Below, piece by piece: positions 1-8,005 of a stretch of DNA of 64,000 nucleotides; within the stretch, counting starts at the first letter, position 1; each line of letters opens with the position of its first letter. The stretch is from contig NZ_BONZ01000050.1 in the NCBI RefSeq assembly GCF_016862975.1, positions 1-64,000 of the forward strand, given 5' to 3'. The DNA comes from Rugosimonospora africana. Lineage in GTDB: Bacteria; Actinomycetota; Actinomycetes; Mycobacteriales; Micromonosporaceae. The translations under genes and the position numbers were made by a program. The notes under the pieces are model-generated. The model was not told where the DNA came from. It searched no databases and was given only the letters and a program-made list of their open reading frames with translations.

Positions 1-65
1 TCCCGCCGGCCTACATCGACGCGGAGCAGCAACCCCGCCGGAACAACTACCACCGACGCGAATAA
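1..65 (+). other. C-terminal tail of a coding frame entering from the left edge (possible transposase end)
   Basis: An open frame beginning at base 3 reads PPAYIDAEQQPRRNNYHRRE and stops with TAA at 63-65. The basic, Arg/Asn/Tyr-rich tail resembles the ends of actinobacterial transposases, and IS debris lies immediately downstream. Only 20 residues are visible, so no family can be assigned. Confidence 0.25.
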
Positions 66-120
66 CAAGTCCCGAGTAGTGGTTCTTGGGGCTTCGTCCT
101 GGACGGACGATCGATTGGTC

Positions 121-332
121 ATGCCCCGTGAGGAAGGGCGAGCAGTCCCCTGGATCGTGCCGGGCGGGCTGTGGGAGCGGATCGAGCCGCGGATTCCCAG
201 GGTCGAGCGCCAGTACCGCAATCCGAGACGCCGACGGCCGTCCGACCGCGGGGGCGCTCCGAACGCCGACGGCTGCCCGACCGCAAGGCGCTGTGCGGAA
301 TCCCGTTCGTGCTCTCCACCGGCGTCGCCTAG
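121..332 (+). pseudogene. IS5-family transposase relic, 5' part
   Basis: From ATG at 121 the frame reads MPREEGRAVPWIVPGGLWER and continues into IEPRIPRVERQYRNP, the typical N-terminus of actinobacterial IS5-type transposases. After about 40 codons the match moves to another frame (LPDRKALCGIPFVLSTGVA), which shows a frameshift. Homology stops at base 332, where the IS701-type element begins. It resumes at 1573 with EFP, in the position where this family normally has WEFLP. The gene is dead: frameshifted, interrupted and lacking the DDE catalytic region. Confidence 0.75.
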
Positions 333-346
333 TACTCCAGTGACAC
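333..346. repeat. left terminal inverted repeat of the IS701-type element
   Basis: TACTCCAGTGACAC is the exact reverse complement of bases 1555-1568. CTAG precedes it at 329-332. Confidence 0.85.
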
Positions 347-354
347 TTGGAGAT

Positions 355-975
355 CTATGTGGTCAGTAGAGAGAGTCGTCGCTGGTGATGGGCCTGGCGG
401 GCGCGGGCTTGGTGTGCTCGGCGCCAGGCCGACCAGTGCAGAGCGTGCAGGACGTTCGTTGAGGTCTTGAAGATCAGGATGTGAAGTAGGCGGCGGATTT
501 CTGGCAGGGTCAGCCGGATCGGGGTCCGGGTTCGGGCTGCTCGGGTGGGGTCGACGGATTCGGTGGGTTGCCTGGCGGCGCAGACACGTGGCCCAGCCCG
601 TGGGCTTCCAGCCCAGCGCGCAGTTGCGGGTCAGCGCCGTAGACCTCGTCGGCGGCGACCCACCCGGCGGGCACTCCCGACCGGAGCGCCGCGCCGATCA
701 TCTGTAGGGCCAGGTGTGGTTTGGTGGTGAACTCGATCGTGTCTGGTACGCCCGCTGCGGTGCGGCGCTGAGGGTCGGTGCACACGTCTGTTCGGGCAAA
801 TAGATGCGGCGGTCCGGCAGGTCTTGCGTTCGGCTGGCGATAGCAGTCCGGCCACGAATGCCCGGGCGGCCAGTCGTGGTTCCCGCCGTCCGAACCGCCC
901 AGCGACGTGTTCCAGCGCCTCGTCGAATACCACCTGCCAGCCGGCGGGGTCCACGCTGTGACCCGCGGCCACTGC
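355..975 (-). pseudogene. IS701-family transposase remnant
   Basis: Three blocks typical of IS701 (DDE_5) transposases can be read on the minus strand but not in one continuous frame. Near 800-930 is FDEALEHVAGRFGRREPR followed by FVAGLLSPAERKT, the family N-terminal block. Near 585-750 is a block containing SGVPAGWVAADEVYGADP, which carries the D-E-V-Y catalytic segment. Near 366-530 is LPEIRRLLHILIFK ending in a basic tail, and the stop is at 355-357. Large parts between the blocks are missing, so the enzyme cannot be active. The stop lies just inside the left inverted repeat, as expected for an intact element end. Confidence 0.7.
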
Positions 976-1031
976 ACGATCTTCGGTTGTCCTCACAAAC
1001 CATCGATGATCACGCAGTGGCCGTCTATGTC

Positions 1032-1517
1032 CTAACGGTGGGCCCACTGTTTGAGCACGACGAGCGGCGTCGGCGCGGCGGGCCACACCTGAACCCGTAT
1101 CCGTTCGGTTGTTGCGTGGTCCTCGTCGGAATCGATGCCCAGCCGGGCCGCGACCTCCAGGTTCGACTTCGCTACCCGGACCCGCAGCCACCCGGCGGGA
1201 ACAGTGAAACGCGCCGCGTCGGGCTCGAAATCCGTACAGCCCATCACCACCAGGCGTCCAGACCGAATCTCCACGCTGCCTTCGACGACGTGGTCAAAAT
1301 CGGCGCTGTCGTCTGCTGGAGCCCGGTCCAGCACCTCGATCGCGACCTCCACGAACACGTTCACAGCAGTACCGATAGCGACAGCATCCTCGGCGACCGC
1401 GAGTTGGTCGGCCATCGCCTCCTCTGTCCACACCTCTCCGAGATCGGTCACCGAACCCTCATCGAACAAGTGGATCTGGTAGTAGTCCGCGAACAGCCTC
1501 AACTCATCTGGCACCAA
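1032..1517 (-). CDS. ComJ-like small protein carried as IS passenger
   Basis: A 161-residue acidic soluble protein with no signal peptide or membrane segment. It opens with LRLFADYYQIHLFDEG, then VWTEEAMADQLAVAEDAVAI, then a beta-rich second half with FTVPAGWLRVRV. The order of elements (Y/H-Q-hydrophobic strand, WT-E-A helix, late F-x-P-x-G-x-x-x-x strand) resembles competence protein J, known in Bacillus as an inhibitor of the nuclease NucA. Similar actinobacterial proteins are uncharacterised. The gene is intact and lies between the inverted repeats of a decayed IS701-type element, where the transposase 5' region would be expected. An inhibitor or immunity role is inference; the sequence alone supports only a remote ComJ resemblance. 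Confidence 0.55.
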   Translation of the reverse strand: MVPDELRLFADYYQIHLFDEGSVTDLGEVWTEEAMADQLAVAEDAVAIGTAVNVFVEVAIEVLDRAPADDSADFDHVVEGSVEIRSGRLVVMGCTDFEPDAARFTVPAGWLRVRVAKSNLEVAARLGIDSDEDHATTERIRVQVWPAAPTPLVVLKQWAHR

Positions 1518-1554
1518 CCCATCTTGCCGCAGCCCAGACGGACGAGGTCGCGAA

Positions 1555-1568
1555 GTGTCACTGGAGTA
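1555..1568. repeat. right terminal inverted repeat of the IS701-type element
   Basis: GTGTCACTGGAGTA mirrors bases 333-346. CTAG follows at 1569-1572, giving the second copy of the target duplication. Confidence 0.85.
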
Positions 1569-1572
1569 CTAG

Positions 1573-1716
1573 GAGTTCCCTGCGCAGCAGGCGGGCTTCG
1601 GGTCAGGGATGACCGGCTGGCGGCGACCGGCCGAATGGCAGCAGGCCGGGGTGTGACAACGCCTGCACGAGATACCGCCGACCGAACTACACACCGCCGA
1701 CAAGCTGGACTGGTCG
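1573..1716 (+). pseudogene. IS5-family transposase relic, 3' continuation
   Basis: Immediately after the IS701-type element the frame reads EFPAQQAGFGSGMTGWRR, then AEWQQAGV, a TGA stop where family members have Trp, and then QRLHEIPPTELHTADKLDWS. This is the IS5 transposase sequence that should follow TGVA at 330. It is degenerate and ends without the catalytic domain. Confidence 0.7.
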
Positions 1717-1888
1717 GCGCCGTGCGCGACCCGCTGGCGCGTCGCCTCACATTCCGGGCGGCTGTTTTGTCGTACTGGTGAGACAACCCCATCCACAGCA
1801 GTCACCGCGCCGATCGCCCGTATCCGCGACTACCTCGCGCACTGGAACGCCGCCAACAGGATCACCACACCAGAATCTGGAGCACCCC

Positions 1889-2239
1889 ATGTTCATCGCC
1901 TACGTCGTCGTAGGGTCTGTGCTGGCACTCGCGGTACTCGCGTCCGGTTACGGCAAGCTCAGCCGGAAGAAGGAGATCGTCGACGGGCTCACCGGTATCG
2001 GCGTGCCTCTCGGCATGTTCCCGTTCCTGGCTACCTGCGAGATCGCTGGCGGGCTCGGATTGCTGATCGGAATCTGGTACGCACCGCTCGGCATCGCCGC
2101 CGCCATCGGCGTGGTGGTCTTCTTCATCGGCGCGGTCGGCGCCCACCTGCGGAAGAGCGACTTCAAGAACCTGCCGAGCCCCCTGGTGTTGCTGCTCCTC
2201 GCGGTCGCGGCCCTCACCCTGCGGGCCTTGTCTCTGTAG
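1889..2239 (+). CDS. DoxX-like four-helix membrane protein
   Basis: A 116-residue integral membrane protein. It has four hydrophobic helices: VVVGSVLALAVLASGYGKL, the segment around LGMFPFLATCEIAGGLGLLI, GIAAAIGVVVFFIGAVGAHL and LVLLLLAVAALTLRAL. The SGYGKL segment followed by a charged loop and an E in helix 2 is the usual DoxX-family pattern. The ATG at 1889 is chosen because GGAG lies just upstream and the longer frame to 1778 has no membrane character. It stands alone after the IS debris. Family members are linked to thiol or quinone redox chemistry, but nothing here shows the substrate. Confidence 0.75.
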   Translation: MFIAYVVVGSVLALAVLASGYGKLSRKKEIVDGLTGIGVPLGMFPFLATCEIAGGLGLLIGIWYAPLGIAAAIGVVVFFIGAVGAHLRKSDFKNLPSPLVLLLLAVAALTLRALSL

Positions 2240-2697
2240 CGATCCACGCACTTCCCACGAAAGCCGCTCACTCGCGAAATCAAACCAGTATCACCTCAAA
2301 CCGGCGCCGCAACAGTGAGCAGCGCCACTCTTCGGGGTCGTGGCGACGGATTCTCGGGGGCAGATGAATCTACATCTGCGGATGGTTGAGTCCGCGTCGA
2401 AGAAGGAGAAGCCGCCACGTGAACGAGATGGCGCGGCCCAGAACCAGCGGCTGGTCGCGCGGGCTTTCCACGACCGGACCGAGACCACGTTGGTCGGTTC
2501 CCACCGCCTGTTCGAGGGCTGGAACAGGCTACGAGAGGAAGGGGGAAGATCGTGAACATCCCACGGGTCACGTCCCGGACGCGGCACGCGTGCCGACGCC
2601 GACCGCCGGCGTCACCCGTTCGGTGCGATACGGGCCAGGGCGCGGATCGACCGGACCATGAACACCAAACGATGAATCGGATCCTGGGGAGGAAAGC
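2240..2697. other. 458-bp stretch without a recognisable gene
   Basis: Short open frames exist on both strands (for example 2340-2555 plus), but none resembles a known family or has a convincing ribosome site. The last 20 bases hold the Shine-Dalgarno GGGGAGGAAAG for the downstream hydrolase. No repeat or hairpin stands out. Confidence 0.4.
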
Positions 2698-3996
2698 ATG
2701 AGCGGAGTGAGTCGTCGCAGTGTGATGAAGTTGGCGGGTGCGGCCGCGGTCACCGCGGCCCTGGCCCCGGCCACCCGCGCATCGGCCAGCGCGGACACCA
2801 CCTGGCACACGTGGATCGACGGGCCTTCGACTCCGGGCATGACGTCCTTTGACAACGCCATGCTCGACTTCATGAAGGCCCGCGGCATCACCAGCGGGTC
2901 TCTTGCGGTCACCACGGGGGGTCGTCTGGTCAAGGCGAGCGGCTACACCCTCAACTCCACGCAGACGCCGCCGGTCGGTCAGCGCGTCGGGCCAACCACG
3001 TTGTTCCGCATCGCCAGCATCAGCAAGTCGGTCACCGCCACGGCGGTCAGCAGGCTCGCGCAGGAGGGCCGGCTCAACCTCGACACACCCATCGATCAGC
3101 TGATCGACCTGACATCGAGCGCCGGTCACATCGTCGATTCGCGGCTGGATCAGGTGACCGTACGCCGCGTGCTCCACCACCTGGGCGGCTGGGGTGACCC
3201 GCTGGTCACAGGGTTCGATCCGATGTTCGCGGACGTGCAGATCGCCGGCGGCCAGAGCAACCTGCCGGTTACCCAACGGCAGATCATCAAGTACCGCTCG
3301 GGTTGGGGGCTCGACAACGACCCGGGTACCTTCGCCTACAGCAACTACGGCTATATGCTGCTGGGTCGGGTGATCGAAGCGGTCACCGGTCTGGCGTACG
3401 CGAACTACGTGCAGCAGGCGGTGCTCGCCCCGATGGGCATCACCCGGATGCGCATCGGACAGAGCGCGGCCAGCCTGCCGATGCCGACCGAGTCGCCTTA
3501 CCAGACCACGCTGCCATTGACGACGACCGTGTTGAATCCGTCGGGTACGGATGTGCCGTGGCCGTACGGCGGCTTCAACCTGGAAAACATGGACTCGCAC
3601 GGTGGCTGGCTGGCCAGTGCCGTCGACCTGGTCCGGTTCGGCTCCATCTTCGATGGGAACACGAGCGTCCTCAACCCGGGCTCGGTCAGTGCCACCTTCG
3701 CGCGGCAGGACACCCCGTTGGACGGCGACGGTTACTACTACGGGTACGGCTGGTTCATCCGGTCGACCAACGGTGCCGGCGTCGGTTACAACGCCTGGCA
3801 CAACGGCAGTCTCCCTGGCACCTGGACCTGGTTGGTGCGCTGCTACAACGGTCGGAGTTGGTCCGCGCTGTTCAACCGGCGGGACGAATCGTCGGACGGT
3901 TCGGGGAACTACAACGCGATCGACTCCGCGCTGTGGAACGCGGCCGACGCGGTGACCCAATGGCCGACCAACGACCTCTACCCGCAGTACTTCTGA
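2698..3996 (+). CDS. Tat-exported serine hydrolase, class C beta-lactamase / D-aminopeptidase fold
   Basis: A 432-residue protein with a twin-arginine signal (SRRSVMKLAGAAAVTAALAP, cleavage probably after ASASA). The beta-lactamase-related catalytic elements are in order: S107-I-S-K110 (SxxK nucleophile and base), Y214-S-N (YxN), and H368-N-G (the HxG/KTG position). Length and motif spacing fit the family of secreted serine hydrolases that includes esterases, DD-peptidases and D-aminopeptidases, so the substrate cannot be named. The start is supported by GGGAGGAAAGC immediately upstream. The gene ends in a triplicated 17-bp repeat that includes the stop codon, and a strong hairpin follows at 4079. 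Confidence 0.85.
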   Translation: MSGVSRRSVMKLAGAAAVTAALAPATRASASADTTWHTWIDGPSTPGMTSFDNAMLDFMKARGITSGSLAVTTGGRLVKASGYTLNSTQTPPVGQRVGPTTLFRIASISKSVTATAVSRLAQEGRLNLDTPIDQLIDLTSSAGHIVDSRLDQVTVRRVLHHLGGWGDPLVTGFDPMFADVQIAGGQSNLPVTQRQIIKYRSGWGLDNDPGTFAYSNYGYMLLGRVIEAVTGLAYANYVQQAVLAPMGITRMRIGQSAASLPMPTESPYQTTLPLTTTVLNPSGTDVPWPYGGFNLENMDSHGGWLASAVDLVRFGSIFDGNTSVLNPGSVSATFARQDTPLDGDGYYYGYGWFIRSTNGAGVGYNAWHNGSLPGTWTWLVRCYNGRSWSALFNRRDESSDGSGNYNAIDSALWNAADAVTQWPTNDLYPQYF

Positions 3997-4036
3997 TACC
4001 TCAGTACTTCTGATACCCGAAATACTTCCGATACCC
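3985..4036 (+). repeat. three 17-18-bp tandem copies straddling a stop codon
   Basis: CAGTACTTCTGATACCT, CAGTACTTCTGATACCC and GAAATACTTCCGATACCC follow one another. The first copy contains the last codons and TGA (3994-3996) of the serine hydrolase. Confidence 0.85.
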
Positions 4037-4078
4037 GACAGTGCTTTCTGAGTCAGGACGGCCGAGCCAAACCACCAG

Positions 4079-4113
4079 CCCTGTCGTGGGTCCGAACCGG
4101 ACCCACGACAGGG
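4079..4113 (+). terminator. strong hairpin, probable terminator of the serine hydrolase
   Basis: A perfect 16-bp stem (4079-4094 with 4098-4113, arm CCCTGTCGTGGGTCCG) closes a 3-base loop AAC. There is no T-tract, which is common in high-GC actinomycetes. The rest of 3997-4316 holds no recognisable gene. Confidence 0.75.
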
Positions 4114-4316
4114 TCACGTCCAATGGGGCGACAGCAACAGGATGGTGGCGCTCGCAGCCGTCGCAAGCCGTCGGGTTGGTCATGCTGCGCGGGACCGCCG
4201 AACCCCGTCCGTGTGATGCGAGTCACCGCACCTCACATCCCTCGGGGCTACCCGGTCGATGGAGGCATCGCCGGATGTATCGGTGAGCCTAAGGCCGGCA
4301 GCAAAGGAGTAATCCG

Positions 4317-6335
4317 ATGGACGGGGATGCCGTGGAAGCGCGATCGCTGGAGACGCGACCGGTGGCGGCACGATCGGTGGAAGCGCGATCGGTGGCGGTG
4401 GTCGGGATGGCCTGCCGGCTGCCGGGCGCGTCGGGTCCCGATGAACTGTGGGATCTGCTGTGTCAGGGTGTCGACGCGACGCGCATGACTCCGCCCGAGC
4501 GGTACGAGGTGGACGCCGTGTACTCCCCGCGGCGAACGCCGGGGAAGATGGTTGCCCGTCGCGGCGGGTATCTGGACGGTTTGGCGGACTTCGACGCCGA
4601 GTTCTTTGGCATGTCCGCCGCCGAGGCGGTCGAACTCGATCCGCAGCAACGACTGCTGCTGATGACGGCCTGGGAGGCGCTGGAGGACGCGGGCCAGCGC
4701 CCGGACCTGCTGGCCGGCAGCAGGTCCGGGGTCTTCGTCGGCAACTCGCGCGCGGATTACCTGGAGAATGCGTTCCGGCAGGGACTGGAGGCGGCGACGG
4801 CCGCGCAGTTCAACAACGTTCGTTCGCTGCTCGCGGCGCGGCTGTCCTATCACTTCGACCTGAGGGGGCCCAGCGTCGTCGTGGACACCGCGTGTTCGTC
4901 GTCGCTGGTGGCCGTGCACCAGGCGGTACAGAGCCTGCGCACCGGGGAAAGCCGACTCGCTCTGGCCGCCGGGGTGAACCTCCCGATGAGACCGGACGAG
5001 GGTGTCATGATGTCGCAGGCCGGGACGCTGGCCGGCGACGGTCGTAGCAAGTTCGGGGACGCGCGTGCGGATGGCCACGCGCCGAGCGACGCGGTGGCGG
5101 TCGTCGTGCTCAAGCCGCTGGCCGACGCTGTAGCCGACGGCGACCGGGTACGCGCCGTCATCGTCGGCAGCGCGATCGGCAACGATGGTCGCACCAGCGA
5201 CTCCGTGCTGAACCCGTCGCTGGCGGGGCAGGTCGAGGTGCTTCGCTGGGCCTACGCGGACGCGGGCCTGAACCCGGCCGACGTGGACTATGTCGAGGCG
5301 CACGGATCCGGCTCGCCTCTGCTGGACCCTCTGGAACTGCGCGCCGTGGGACAGGTACTGGGGGCCGGGCGAGCGGCGGACCGGCCGCTGCTGGTCGGCT
5401 CGGTCAAGTCGAACATCGGCCACGCCGAGGCGGCGGGTGGCCTGGCCGGGCTGATAAAGGCGGTGCTGTGCCTGGAGCACGGCAAGGTTCCGGCCAGTCT
5501 CCACGTCGAGACTCCGCATCCCGATGTGGCCTGGGACGAAATGCCGATGAGGATACCGGCGACCCTGACCGACCTGCCCGACGCCGACCGTCCGGCGATC
5601 GTCGGAGTGTCCGGGCAGGGTTCCTCGGCCCTCAACGCGCACGTGGTGCTCCGCCAGACGGAGACCGTCCAGCCTCCGTATGACGAGGCTCCGTACGACA
5701 GGGACGGGAGCGGCGCACCATACCTTCTGGCCATCTCGGCTCGTACCCCCGAAGCTCTTCGGGCCTTGTGCCGCGCGTACGCCGTCTACCTCGGCCCCGG
5801 CGGGCCGGGCGCCGCGCATGCCCTGCGGGACATCTGCCGCAGCGCCGCGATGCGTCGGCAGCACCTGGAGCACCGGCGAGCGGTGACCGGGACCTCGCAT
5901 GACGAACTGGTGGCCGCGCTCGACAAAGCAACGGGTCCGTCCTCGGCCGACCCGGCCATCGCCGAACTCGCCGAACTCGCCGACCGCTACCGTGCCGGGG
6001 AGACGATCGACTGGGAAGCGTTGTTCGGCGCACCCGGCCGGTACGTTCCGCTACCCACGTACCCGTGGCAGACCAGGCGCTACTGGCCCGGCGAGCGGCA
6101 CGAAGAAGACGGTGGCGACCTCGCGACCTGGATCCTGCGCCAGCACGCGCGTACGCACTTCCACGCCGGGTCCACGCTCGCCGAAATCGGCATCGACTCG
6201 CTGGCGAAGCTGCAGCTGATTGTCGAGCTGCAGAAGAAGACCGGCCACGAGCTGGACCCGGAGGTCATCGGCCGCCTGCATACGGTGGACGAGCTGCGCC
6301 AGTGGGCCCGGGACCTGGAGGCGGTGGCCCGATGA
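4317..6335 (+). CDS. type I polyketide ketosynthase-ACP protein lacking an acyltransferase
   Basis: 672 residues. Residues 27-450 are a ketosynthase with nucleophile C193 (DTACSSS), H329 (HGSGSP instead of the common HGTGTP) and H369 (SNIGHAEA), so the catalytic triad is complete. Residues 465-560 read like a KS-AT linker (LLAISARTPEALRALC). They run directly into a typical post-AT linker (LPTYPWQTRRYW, near 585), so the AT domain is absent. Residues 595-670 are an acyl carrier domain with S628 in GIDSLAK. AAAGGAGT sits 8 bases before ATG. The N-terminal 30 residues carry four 15-bp repeats (4332-4391). The stop overlaps the start of the adenylation gene (ATGA), so the two are coupled. Extender loading would need a trans acyltransferase or the adjacent adenylation enzyme; neither partner is proven. 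Confidence 0.88.
   Translation: MDGDAVEARSLETRPVAARSVEARSVAVVGMACRLPGASGPDELWDLLCQGVDATRMTPPERYEVDAVYSPRRTPGKMVARRGGYLDGLADFDAEFFGMSAAEAVELDPQQRLLLMTAWEALEDAGQRPDLLAGSRSGVFVGNSRADYLENAFRQGLEAATAAQFNNVRSLLAARLSYHFDLRGPSVVVDTACSSSLVAVHQAVQSLRTGESRLALAAGVNLPMRPDEGVMMSQAGTLAGDGRSKFGDARADGHAPSDAVAVVVLKPLADAVADGDRVRAVIVGSAIGNDGRTSDSVLNPSLAGQVEVLRWAYADAGLNPADVDYVEAHGSGSPLLDPLELRAVGQVLGAGRAADRPLLVGSVKSNIGHAEAAGGLAGLIKAVLCLEHGKVPASLHVETPHPDVAWDEMPMRIPATLTDLPDADRPAIVGVSGQGSSALNAHVVLRQTETVQPPYDEAPYDRDGSGAPYLLAISARTPEALRALCRAYAVYLGPGGPGAAHALRDICRSAAMRRQHLEHRRAVTGTSHDELVAALDKATGPSSADPAIAELAELADRYRAGETIDWEALFGAPGRYVPLPTYPWQTRRYWPGERHEEDGGDLATWILRQHARTHFHAGSTLAEIGIDSLAKLQLIVELQKKTGHELDPEVIGRLHTVDELRQWARDLEAVAR
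4332..4391 (+). repeat. four 15-bp tandem units in the ketosynthase N-terminus
   Basis: Units GTGGAAGCGCGATCG, CTGGAGACGCGACCG, GTGGCGGCACGATCG and GTGGAAGCGCGATCG encode VEARS, LETRP, VAARS and VEARS. Confidence 0.85.
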
Positions 6336-7966
6336 GCGAACCGCGGAACGCCTACGTCTGGTTCGACCGCTCCGCCGACGCGTACGGCGACAGTTGCCAC
6401 GCCCTCGAGGTGGCCGGCGAACGGTTGACGTACGCGGAACTGCGCGGCCTGGCGGAACGGCTCGCGGCACGTCTGGTCGCGGCGCACGGCGGAAGCGCCC
6501 CACGGCGGGTCGGCCTCCTGGCGAGCCGTTCGGTGGTCGCGTACGCCGGTTACCTCGCCGTGTTACGCGCCGGCGCGGCGGTCGTACCGCTCAATCCCGA
6601 GCATCCCGCTTCCCGCATCCGTCGCATCGTCGACGCCGCCGGGATCGACCTGGTGCTGGCCGACACCGCCGGCGTCGGTGCCGACCTCGGCGTGCCCAAG
6701 CTGGTGGCGGACCCGGACAAGGCCGGCGGCGAGCCCGCGGACCCGCACCAGGCCGGCGGTGGGCCGGCGGACCCGGGCAAGGCCGGCGGGGGGCCGGCGG
6801 AGTCACCGGAGCCGACGGAATTCCGGGACGCCGGCCCGGACGACATCGCGTACATCATCTTCACCTCGGGATCGACCGGCGTCCCCAAGGGCGTGCCGAT
6901 CACACACCGCAACCTCAACGCCTACCTGGGCCAGATGGTGTCCCGGTACGAGATCGGCCCCGGCAGCAGAGTCTCGGGCAACTTCGACCTCACCTTCGAC
7001 GGCTCGGTCCACGACCTGTTCGTCACCTGGGCGTGCGGCGGAACCCTGGTTGTACCGCAGCGCGCCCAGCTCCTGTCTCCGGTGAAGGCGGTCAACGCCC
7101 TGCGGCTCTCGCACTGGTTCTCGGTGCCATCGCTGGTCTCCTTCGCCGCACGCCTGGGCACGCTTGTACCGGGCAGCATGCCGACGCTGAGGTGGAGCCT
7201 GTTCGGCGGCGAGGCGGTCGCCCTCGATGCGGCGAGGCAGTGGCAGAGCGCCGCGCCGAACAGCAGGCTGGAGGTCCTGTACGGCCCGACCGAACTCACC
7301 ATCGCCTGCACCGCCTACCGGCTGGCCGCTGACCCCGCCGACTGGCCTCACACGCCCAACGGCACGGTCCCGATCGGGACGTGCCTACCCGCCCTGGAAT
7401 TCCTGCTGCTGGACGAAAACGGCGCGGAGGCCGACCACGGCGAGCTGTGCGCACGGGGCCCGCAGCGCTTCGCCGGCTATCTCGATCCCGCGGACAACGC
7501 GGGGCACTTCCGGCCCGCGGACGGAACGGCCGACCACGAAACCGCAGACCACGAAACCGCAGACCACGAAACCGCGGACCACGGAACGGCGGACCACTGG
7601 TACCGGACGGGGGACCGAGTGGCCTGGCACGACGGCGTGATGGTCCACCTCGGACGGATCGACCACCAGATCAAAGTGCGCGGCCACCGGATCGAACTCG
7701 GGGAGATCGAAGCGGCCCTGCGACGGCTGCCCGGCGTGCGCGACGCGACCGTCGTCGCCGTACAGGCCGCCGACGGCGAACCGGAGCTGGCGGCGGCGGT
7801 CACCGGTCGTGAGTGCCTCCCCGAACGGTTGTACGCCGCGCTCGGCGAACACCTGCCGCCGTACATGCTGCCACGCCGGATCGCCGTCCTTGACCAGTTG
7901 CCGCTGAACGCCAACGGCAAGGTCGATCGGTCGTCTCTGCTCGTCGAACTCGCCCGCTCCCGCTGA
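6332..7966 (+). CDS. stand-alone adenylation (acyl/aminoacyl-AMP ligase) enzyme
   Basis: 544 residues of the ANL superfamily with the NRPS core motifs: A3 FTSGSTGVPKG, A4 region FDGSVHDL, A5 LYGPTELT, A7 YRTGDRV, A8 GRIDHQIKVRGHRIELGEIE and A10 NANGKVDR (K530). There is no carrier or condensation domain. The presumed acceptor is the ACP of the preceding gene, to which this one is fused by an ATGA overlap. Aligned by eye to GrsA positions, the pocket reads about D-G-H-S-L-G-L-I-A. The Asp suggests an alpha-amino group is contacted, but the code matches no standard substrate I know. Three 30-bp repeats near residues 127-156 and five 15-bp repeats near 398-422 sit in surface loops. Confidence 0.88.
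   Translation: MSEPRNAYVWFDRSADAYGDSCHALEVAGERLTYAELRGLAERLAARLVAAHGGSAPRRVGLLASRSVVAYAGYLAVLRAGAAVVPLNPEHPASRIRRIVDAAGIDLVLADTAGVGADLGVPKLVADPDKAGGEPADPHQAGGGPADPGKAGGGPAESPEPTEFRDAGPDDIAYIIFTSGSTGVPKGVPITHRNLNAYLGQMVSRYEIGPGSRVSGNFDLTFDGSVHDLFVTWACGGTLVVPQRAQLLSPVKAVNALRLSHWFSVPSLVSFAARLGTLVPGSMPTLRWSLFGGEAVALDAARQWQSAAPNSRLEVLYGPTELTIACTAYRLAADPADWPHTPNGTVPIGTCLPALEFLLLDENGAEADHGELCARGPQRFAGYLDPADNAGHFRPADGTADHETADHETADHETADHGTADHWYRTGDRVAWHDGVMVHLGRIDHQIKVRGHRIELGEIEAALRRLPGVRDATVVAVQAADGEPELAAAVTGRECLPERLYAALGEHLPPYMLPRRIAVLDQLPLNANGKVDRSSLLVELARSR
6710..6799 (+). repeat. three 30-bp tandem units in the adenylation gene
   Basis: The units encode DPDKAGGEPA, DPHQAGGGPA and DPGKAGGGPA in a loop between the N-terminal Rossmann-like region and motif A3. 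Confidence 0.85.
7523..7597 (+). repeat. five 15-bp tandem units in the adenylation gene
   Basis: The encoded peptides are GTADH, ETADH, ETADH, ETADH and GTADH, inserted directly before the A7 motif WYRTGD. The middle copies are nearly identical at DNA level. Confidence 0.9.
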
Positions 7967-7993
7967 CCCGGCGACGCCCCATACATCCATCGC

Positions 7994-8005
7994 GGAGGTA
8001 CCTCC
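7994..8005 (+). promoter_or_regulatory. self-complementary Shine-Dalgarno abutting the start codon
   Basis: GGAGGTACCTCC is a perfect 12-bp palindrome ending one base before ATG at 8006. The Shine-Dalgarno GGAGG and its own complement CCTCC both sit in the initiation window, so the site could pair with itself or with another copy of the mRNA. Confidence 0.5.

Larger units (their letters stand above)
333..1568. mobile_element. IS701-type insertion element with ComJ-like passenger gene, transposase decayed
   Basis: The element is bounded by perfect 14-bp terminal inverted repeats (TACTCCAGTGACAC at 333-346, its complement at 1555-1568). The similarity runs imperfectly about 12 bp further inward. 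It is flanked on both sides by CTAG (329-332 and 1569-1572), a 4-bp target duplication of the YTAR type known for IS701 elements. Rejoining the flanks at CTAG restores continuity of the surrounding IS5 transposase relic, which confirms an insertion of about 1.24 kb. Inside, on the minus strand, lie a broken IS701 transposase and an intact unrelated 161-codon gene. Confidence 0.8.

Noticed and set aside
1795-1888. IRDYLAHWNAAN phrase before the DoxX gene, like an IS630 transposase tail
   Set aside because: Only about 12 residues match and nothing else of such a transposase is present.
2296-3960. Long minus-strand open frame antisense to the serine hydrolase
   Set aside because: Its composition is that of a GC-biased shadow frame, it has no family motif, and the plus-strand gene has a full catalytic set.
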